Assembly: GCA_015487455.1 (NCBI GenBank)
Contig: WFPR01000229.1
Location: 1 to 8,644 of the forward strand
DNA: 8,644 nucleotides
Direction of reading: 5' to 3'
From: Candidatus Bipolaricaulota bacterium
GTDB taxonomy: Bacteria; Bipolaricaulota; Bipolaricaulia; RBG-16-55-9
The translations under genes and the position numbers were made by a program. Each line of letters starts with the position of its first letter. Position 1 is the first letter of the stretch. This document shows, in pieces, positions 4,977 to 8,644 of this stretch. Under the pieces are notes generated by a model that made no database searches, was not told where the DNA came from, and saw nothing but the letters and a program-made list of their open reading frames with translations.

Positions 4977-5633
4977 TCAAGCCGAAGGCTTTTGCGCGCG
5001 GATCGCGACAAAGGACCCCCGGCCGAAGCCCTCGAGCACGGGCTCGGGCGCCTTGCCGTCGATCTCGTCCAGGGGCCGGAAGATCGTCTGCCGGAACGCG
5101 AAGCCCGTGAAGCCCGCGCGCTCGAGCGCGTCCACCACCTCCGAGGTGGAGTAGAACGTCGCCTCGCGGTAGAAGACGTTCTCCGCCCGGCGGCGCTGGT
5201 ACTCCCGGCCCAAGGGGCTCTCCCGGTCGACGAGCCCGATCAGCAGCGCCCCGCCGGGCGCAAGCGCCCGATGGCACTCCCGCAGCGTTTTGCCCAGATC
5301 GTCGACGAAGCAGATGGTCGTCACGAGCAGGGCGCGCTGAAAGCTCCCCGCGCGCAGGGGGAGGGCCTCGGCAACGCCCCCGATCACCACGAGGCCCCGC
5401 GCCTTCGCCAGGCGGGCCATCGCCCACGCGGGCTCGACGCCGTAGCGGAAGCCCAGCGGCCCCGCGAAGCGCCCCGTCCCGACGCCGACCTCCACGCCGC
5501 GGCCCTCCGGCGCGTCGGCGAGGAGCGCCCGCAGCGCGGCCAGCTCCGCCGCGTACGCGGCGCGGTGCCGCTCGAACCACGCCTCGTAGCGGGCGACGTT
5601 CGCCTCAGCTTCAAAGGGCGCCGTTCGGGCCAT
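4977..5633 (-). CDS. Class I SAM-dependent methyltransferase (methyltransferase type 11-like)
   Basis: The 218-residue product has a Rossmann-type methyltransferase core. Motif I is GVEVGVGTGRF (46-56), and the acidic residue after strand 2 is E67 in YGVEP. The adenine-contact region is GGVAEALPL (85-93), followed by the strand-4 region ALLVTTICFVDD (101-112) and post-motif RECHRALAPGGALLIGLVD (118-136). The ~40 N-terminal residues form a helical cap with YEAWFERHRAAY. The C-terminal segment (~160-215) likely completes the sheet and binds substrate, which cannot be read from the sequence. The start codon lies 3 nt after the esterase stop and a G-rich ribosome site sits in the end of that gene, so the two are translated together. 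Confidence 0.85.
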   Translation of the reverse strand: MARTAPFEAEANVARYEAWFERHRAAYAAELAALRALLADAPEGRGVEVGVGTGRFAGPLGFRYGVEPAWAMARLAKARGLVVIGGVAEALPLRAGSFQRALLVTTICFVDDLGKTLRECHRALAPGGALLIGLVDRESPLGREYQRRRAENVFYREATFYSTSEVVDALERAGFTGFAFRQTIFRPLDEIDGKAPEPVLEGFGRGSFVAIRAQKPSA

Positions 5634-5636
5634 GGC

Positions 5637-6533
5637 TCAGCCCCCCCTGACGGGCTTGGGGTGGCGCTCGAAGAACGCCCAGATTCGATCCGTCGCGCGG
5701 ATGGGGCTCCTTGACGGCCCGACGACGACCTCGGGCAGCAGGGTGGGGCCGCCCGGCCAGACGTGGCCCAGCCCCTCGACGATGTACGCCTCGAGCTCCG
5801 CGCCCCCGCGGCACGGCCCGCACGTGTAAAGCCGCACCCCCCGCTGGGGAAACGACAGCTTCGGACGCCCGGGGCACCCGAGCAGCTCGGCCCAGCGCTC
5901 GATCGACTCATGCACGGGCGGCATTTCTACGACTAAGCCCGAGGGGAGCCTCACCCGCCCGCCTTGGAGGGGGACCAGCGGATCCTCCCGGCCGATGAAG
6001 TAGATCAGCGAAACGGGCTCCTTGAGCTGAACGCCCTTCAGCCAGAGCACGCCCGCCACCGGCGCGATGGCCGCGAAGCGCTCCGCAAGCTCCACGCCCA
6101 GGCGGAAGACGAACGAGCCCCCGTTGGAGAAGCCCGTCGCGTAGACCCGCCGCCCGTCCACCGTGAACTCCTCCTGTAACGCGTCAAGCAACACGCGCAC
6201 GAACTCGACGTCGTCGACGCCTCGTTGAGCGGCGGGCGTCCGGCCCGAGCCGTCGTTCCACGTCTGCGGGTTGTCGAGGAGCGGAGGCTTATCGGGGTCG
6301 GGCCGCGTCCCCTCGGGGAACGCGACCAGGAAGCCCTCCTGCTCGGCTTTCTCGATCCAGCCCGTCGTCTTGATGGCCGCCTGGGCCGTGCCCATCGCGC
6401 CGTGGAACATCAACACCAGGGGGACGGGCGCCCTCCCCGGCCCCGTGCCCGTGCCCGCGTAGCCCGACGGGACGTGCAGCACATAACGGCGCTCCAGCCC
6501 ACCCACCTCGATCGTGCGCGTCTCCGTCGGCAT
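5637..6533 (-). CDS. LpqC / poly(3-hydroxybutyrate)-depolymerase-like esterase, alpha/beta hydrolase
   Basis: The 298-residue product matches the LpqC/PHB depolymerase family (COG3509). Visible are RRYVLHVP (15-22), the oxyanion region VLMFHGAMGTA (40-50), and the nucleophile elbow GFSNGG with S136. The catalytic Asp is probably D184 in IGREDPLVP, and H257 is in GLGHVWPGG. Such enzymes hydrolyse esters, including ferulic, acetyl or polyester substrates. Secreted relatives are common, but no signal peptide is visible here, so this one is probably cytoplasmic. The start at 6533 is chosen because GGGGGGAGGA ends 7 nt upstream on the minus strand; an earlier ATG at 6566 lacks a ribosome site. Four Cys (220, 238, 241 and possibly none beyond) sit mainly in the C-terminal part. 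It is the first gene of the minus-strand run. Confidence 0.85.
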   Translation of the reverse strand: MPTETRTIEVGGLERRYVLHVPSGYAGTGTGPGRAPVPLVLMFHGAMGTAQAAIKTTGWIEKAEQEGFLVAFPEGTRPDPDKPPLLDNPQTWNDGSGRTPAAQRGVDDVEFVRVLLDALQEEFTVDGRRVYATGFSNGGSFVFRLGVELAERFAAIAPVAGVLWLKGVQLKEPVSLIYFIGREDPLVPLQGGRVRLPSGLVVEMPPVHESIERWAELLGCPGRPKLSFPQRGVRLYTCGPCRGGAELEAYIVEGLGHVWPGGPTLLPEVVVGPSRSPIRATDRIWAFFERHPKPVRGG

Positions 6534-6618
6534 GCGGCTATCCTCCCCCCAACCCGAACGGGCCATCGGCTTGCCCGCCCTTCACGTCAAACGACGCTCA
6601 GGGCCCATGGCCGCGCCC

Positions 6619-6624
6619 ATTCTA
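6619..6624 (-). promoter_or_regulatory. Candidate -10 box (TAGAAT) for the minus-strand gene run
   Basis: On the minus strand TAGAAT lies about 85 nt before the esterase ATG, inside the 142-nt divergent gap between esterase and the ABC-acetyltransferase gene. It is the same hexamer seen before the cupredoxin gene. No good -35 element is visible at 16-18 nt. Start of transcription near 6612 would give a leader of about 80 nt. Confidence 0.3.
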
Positions 6625-6661
6625 GCCCAAACGGTCGGGATGGGCGAGACGGACGAGGCGC

Positions 6662-6667
6662 TATAAT
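6662..6667 (+). promoter_or_regulatory. Perfect -10 box (TATAAT) placed for a leaderless transcript
   Basis: TATAAT is separated from the ATG at 6676 by 8 nt, so transcription would begin at or within a couple of bases of the start codon. The intervening bases contain an in-frame TGA at 6670-6672 and no Shine-Dalgarno sequence. No -35 hexamer is seen at the normal distance. The spacing matches the leaderless promoter type common in Deinococcota and Actinobacteria. Confidence 0.65.
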
Positions 6668-6675
6668 GATGAGCC

Positions 6676-8644
6676 ATGGCGACGCCAACGACTCCCGTCG
6701 CGGTCACGGTCGTCGAGAAGCGCATTCGAAGGCCGAACTATCGCTATTTGGGCTTCGTCGTGGTGCGGGATGAAGAGGGGCGCGAGTGGGAGCTGCCCAT
6801 GACCGGCTCGGTCGCCCAGTGGCTGACCGAGGGCGAGACGCTCGAGCTGGAGCTCCTCGACGAGGGCGGAAGCGAGGGGCGCCCCGGCTTCGAGGGCTAC
6901 GCGCTGCGCAAGGGGCGGCTCGAGATCTGGCCCCTCTACACCAAGCCCTTCGTGCAGGAGCGCCGCTCGCCGCTCACGGACCGCCCCCTGTACCGCTATC
7001 GCGTCCGGGCGCGCGAGGCCCGCTACGAGCGCGACTACGAGGCGATCGTCGAGCTGGAGCAGTACCACTACGCGTCCGATGAAGAAATTTTAGCGGACTG
7101 GCACTGCGAGAACTGCGACATCTATGAAGAAGCGAACGCGAAGCCCCGCTGCCCCCGGTGCGGGGCCGAGATGCGCTTTCACGATCTCAAGAGCGCCACG
7201 CGGGCCTCGCGCTTCCTGGTGCTGGAGCTGCTCGATCGCGAGCCCTACGAGCCCCACTACGTCGGCTACGTGCGGGTCGACCCGCCCGTGCCCCTCATGA
7301 ACCGTCGTCTTCCCGACGGCTCCGTGGAGAGGCGCATCCGCGAGCGGGTCTTCCCCAAGGGCTGGTTCGCCCACCCGTTCCACCCCGAGGCCCTCGGCGC
7401 CGAGGTCGCGAACACGACGAAGCCCAAGGACTGGTGGACTCTCCAGGAGGAGGCGCTCAAGACAGCGAGGTCGCCCGTCTCGCGGCTGGCCCGCGCCGTG
7501 GTGCACCCCGACTACCGGGTGGACGGGCTGGGGCAGCTGGCCGTCCGCGCTCTGCTCGACTGGGTCCGCCGCCGAGCCGTCCCCGAGATGCGGGTCGCCA
7601 AGCAGGCCGTCGAGACGATCGCCCTGATGGCCCGCTACAACCCCTTCCTGGAGAAGGCGGGCTTTATTTATCTCTGGGACACGGGGAGCGGGCGGCCCGT
7701 GCTTTACTACCCCTTCACGAAGCGGGCGCGCGCCCACATCGAGCGCTTTCTTGAGAGCGATCCCGTGGCCAAAGAGCACGGCGGGCGGCTCTACCGGCCC
7801 CGGTTTGCGCCCGTCGAGCGGCTGGACGCGCCCATCGTGATAAAAAACTTCACCAAGGCGTACACGAACACGCTGACGCTCGAGAATCTATCGGAGCCCG
7901 TGCGGCGAATGCTCGAGGCGTTCGGTGTGCGCCAGCGGGTCATCCAGAAGTTCGTGCTGCGGCACGCCACGATCGAGGTCCCGCCGGGCGGGGTCGTGGC
8001 CGTGCTGGGCGCCTCCGGCGCGGGCAAGACGACGCTGCTGCGCGTCCTGTACGGGCTGCTCGCGGGGCTCGACGACCCGATGTACCGCCCCGACGAGGGG
8101 GAAGCCCGGCTCCCCACCAACGCTCGAGTTCAAATTTACCTGCCCGGCGAGCACGAGCCCGACTTCGGCGATCAGCCCATCGCGGAGGCTCTCTTCCGCG
8201 TCACGGGCGACGAAGCCCTAGCTGTAGAAATTTTAAACTACGCGGGCATCTCCGACGCGGTGCTGTATCGAGCGCCGTTCCGCGAGCTGTCGACGGGGCA
8301 GAAGGAGCGGGCCAAGCTGGCGTATCTCCTGGCGCACCGGCCCAATGTCGTGCTGATCGACGAGTTCGCCGCGCACTTGGACCCGACGACGGCGGTGCGG
8401 GTGGCCCGGCGGATGTCCCAGCTCGCCCGCGAGAAGGCCCTGACGTTGGTGCTCGTCACCCACCGCCGCGAGGTGCTGGACGCGCTCGAGCCCGACGAGG
8501 TGTATCTCGTGGGCTACGGGACGCTGCTCCGGGAGAAGGAGCTGCCGGAGCGGGCCTTCCGCGTCTGGGAGCCCTACGCGACCTACATCGTCGAGGGGAA
8601 GAAGCGCTGGGAGATCCGGCGCTACCCCACGAGCGTCCGGGGAC
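6676..8644 (+). CDS. Zinc ribbon - GNAT acetyltransferase - ABC ATPase fusion (COG2401 type), 3' end outside window
   Basis: The frame is open for 656 codons and leaves the window. Residues 1-~135 form an N-terminal domain I do not recognise. A Cys4 zinc ribbon follows (C144, C147, C159, C162). The GNAT domain (~180-370) has the acetyl-CoA motif VVHPDYRVDGLGQ (R281-x-x-G284-x-G286) and NPFLEKAGF downstream. The ABC ATPase (~390 on) has Walker A GASGAGKTT (445-453), signature LSTGQ (538-542), Walker B VVLIDE (D562, E563) and H596 as switch His. There are no membrane segments, so it is not a transporter but a soluble ABC machine, perhaps acting on nucleic acid or ribosome. Phrases such as GYVRVDPPVPLMNRR and VFPKGWF recall archaeal and bacterial members annotated only as ABC ATPase fused to acetyltransferase. 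The in-frame TGA at 6670 makes 6676 the earliest possible start. The substrate is unknown. Confidence 0.85.
   Translation, partial: MATPTTPVAVTVVEKRIRRPNYRYLGFVVVRDEEGREWELPMTGSVAQWLTEGETLELELLDEGGSEGRPGFEGYALRKGRLEIWPLYTKPFVQERRSPLTDRPLYRYRVRAREARYERDYEAIVELEQYHYASDEEILADWHCENCDIYEEANAKPRCPRCGAEMRFHDLKSATRASRFLVLELLDREPYEPHYVGYVRVDPPVPLMNRRLPDGSVERRIRERVFPKGWFAHPFHPEALGAEVANTTKPKDWWTLQEEALKTARSPVSRLARAVVHPDYRVDGLGQLAVRALLDWVRRRAVPEMRVAKQAVETIALMARYNPFLEKAGFIYLWDTGSGRPVLYYPFTKRARAHIERFLESDPVAKEHGGRLYRPRFAPVERLDAPIVIKNFTKAYTNTLTLENLSEPVRRMLEAFGVRQRVIQKFVLRHATIEVPPGGVVAVLGASGAGKTTLLRVLYGLLAGLDDPMYRPDEGEARLPTNARVQIYLPGEHEPDFGDQPIAEALFRVTGDEALAVEILNYAGISDAVLYRAPFRELSTGQKERAKLAYLLAHRPNVVLIDEFAAHLDPTTAVRVARRMSQLAREKALTLVLVTHRREVLDALEPDEVYLVGYGTLLREKELPERAFRVWEPYATYIVEGKKRWEIRRYPTSVRG

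Noticed and set aside
4939..5580. 213-codon minus-strand frame overlapping the methyltransferase
   Set aside because: Extreme Arg/Gly/Ala composition without motifs; the frame at 4977-5633 carries all the methyltransferase motifs.
4295..5714. Long plus-strand frames (4295-4894, 4851-5714) opposite SDR and methyltransferase
   Set aside because: Composition is typical of shadow frames in GC-rich coding DNA, with no signal or family motifs.
6534..6566. Upstream ATG extending the esterase by 11 residues
   Set aside because: The strong G-rich ribosome site lies between the two ATGs and serves the one at 6533.
7090..7779. Long 229-codon open frame on the minus strand opposite the ABC-acetyltransferase gene
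   Set aside because: It is antisense to a gene with intact zinc-ribbon and GNAT motifs and has no recognisable domain. Long antisense frames are expected in GC-rich DNA.

Overview
This is a GC-rich (roughly two-thirds G+C), gene-dense bacterial chromosomal segment. Strong GGAGG-type ribosome sites, ATGA stop/start overlaps and very short intergenic gaps all point to a bacterium. Low Cys/Asn content, many Arg/Glu/Leu residues and the family mix (RtcA, a CADD-like enzyme, a BrnT-type toxin remnant, an archaea-shared ABC-ATPase/acetyltransferase) would suit a thermophilic or deep-branching lineage such as Chloroflexota, Deinococcota or Bipolaricaulota. I cannot place it further, and there is no rRNA or tRNA to help.

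Layout. Positions 1-1809 (+ strand) hold three genes of the cell envelope. The first is the 3' part of a gene with a hydrophobic membrane segment followed by an OmpR-type winged-helix DNA-binding domain. It overlaps by 4 nt a secreted, His-containing helical protein of unknown function. A membrane-anchored cupredoxin with an apparently intact type 1 copper site (H95, C141, H145, M156) follows, with its own leader and ribosome site. This trio could be a redox or copper-related envelope module with a membrane-linked regulator, but that is inference.

Positions 1827-6533 (- strand, read right to left) hold a run of seven closely spaced genes: LpqC/PHB-depolymerase-like esterase, class I methyltransferase, atypical short-chain dehydrogenase (SDR), a broken BrnT-type toxin gene, its CopG/ribbon-helix-helix antitoxin, RNA 3'-terminal phosphate cyclase (rtcA) and a CADD/TenA-like haem-oxygenase-fold enzyme. 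The toxin remnant, antitoxin and rtcA are chained by two ATGA overlaps, joining an RNA-cleaving toxin module to an RNA-end-processing enzyme. The toxin is disrupted by an exact 8-bp tandem duplication and a second frameshift.

From 6676 to the window end (+ strand) runs a 656-codon open frame that leaves the window: N-terminal domain, Cys4 zinc ribbon, GNAT acetyltransferase and one ABC ATPase (COG2401-type architecture). Its perfect TATAAT box lies 8 nt before the ATG, with an in-frame stop between them and no ribosome site, so the mRNA is probably leaderless.

A window-wide oddity is the abundance of exact 5-9 bp tandem duplications in leaders, linkers and gene ends. They are stacked back to back in front of the SDR gene, and the lesion that breaks brnT is of the same type. 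Two enzymes (SDR, CADD-like) and RtcA also depart from their family motifs at catalytic or substrate-binding positions. No mobile element, CRISPR array or RNA gene was seen, and no stretch over 300 bases lacks a gene.
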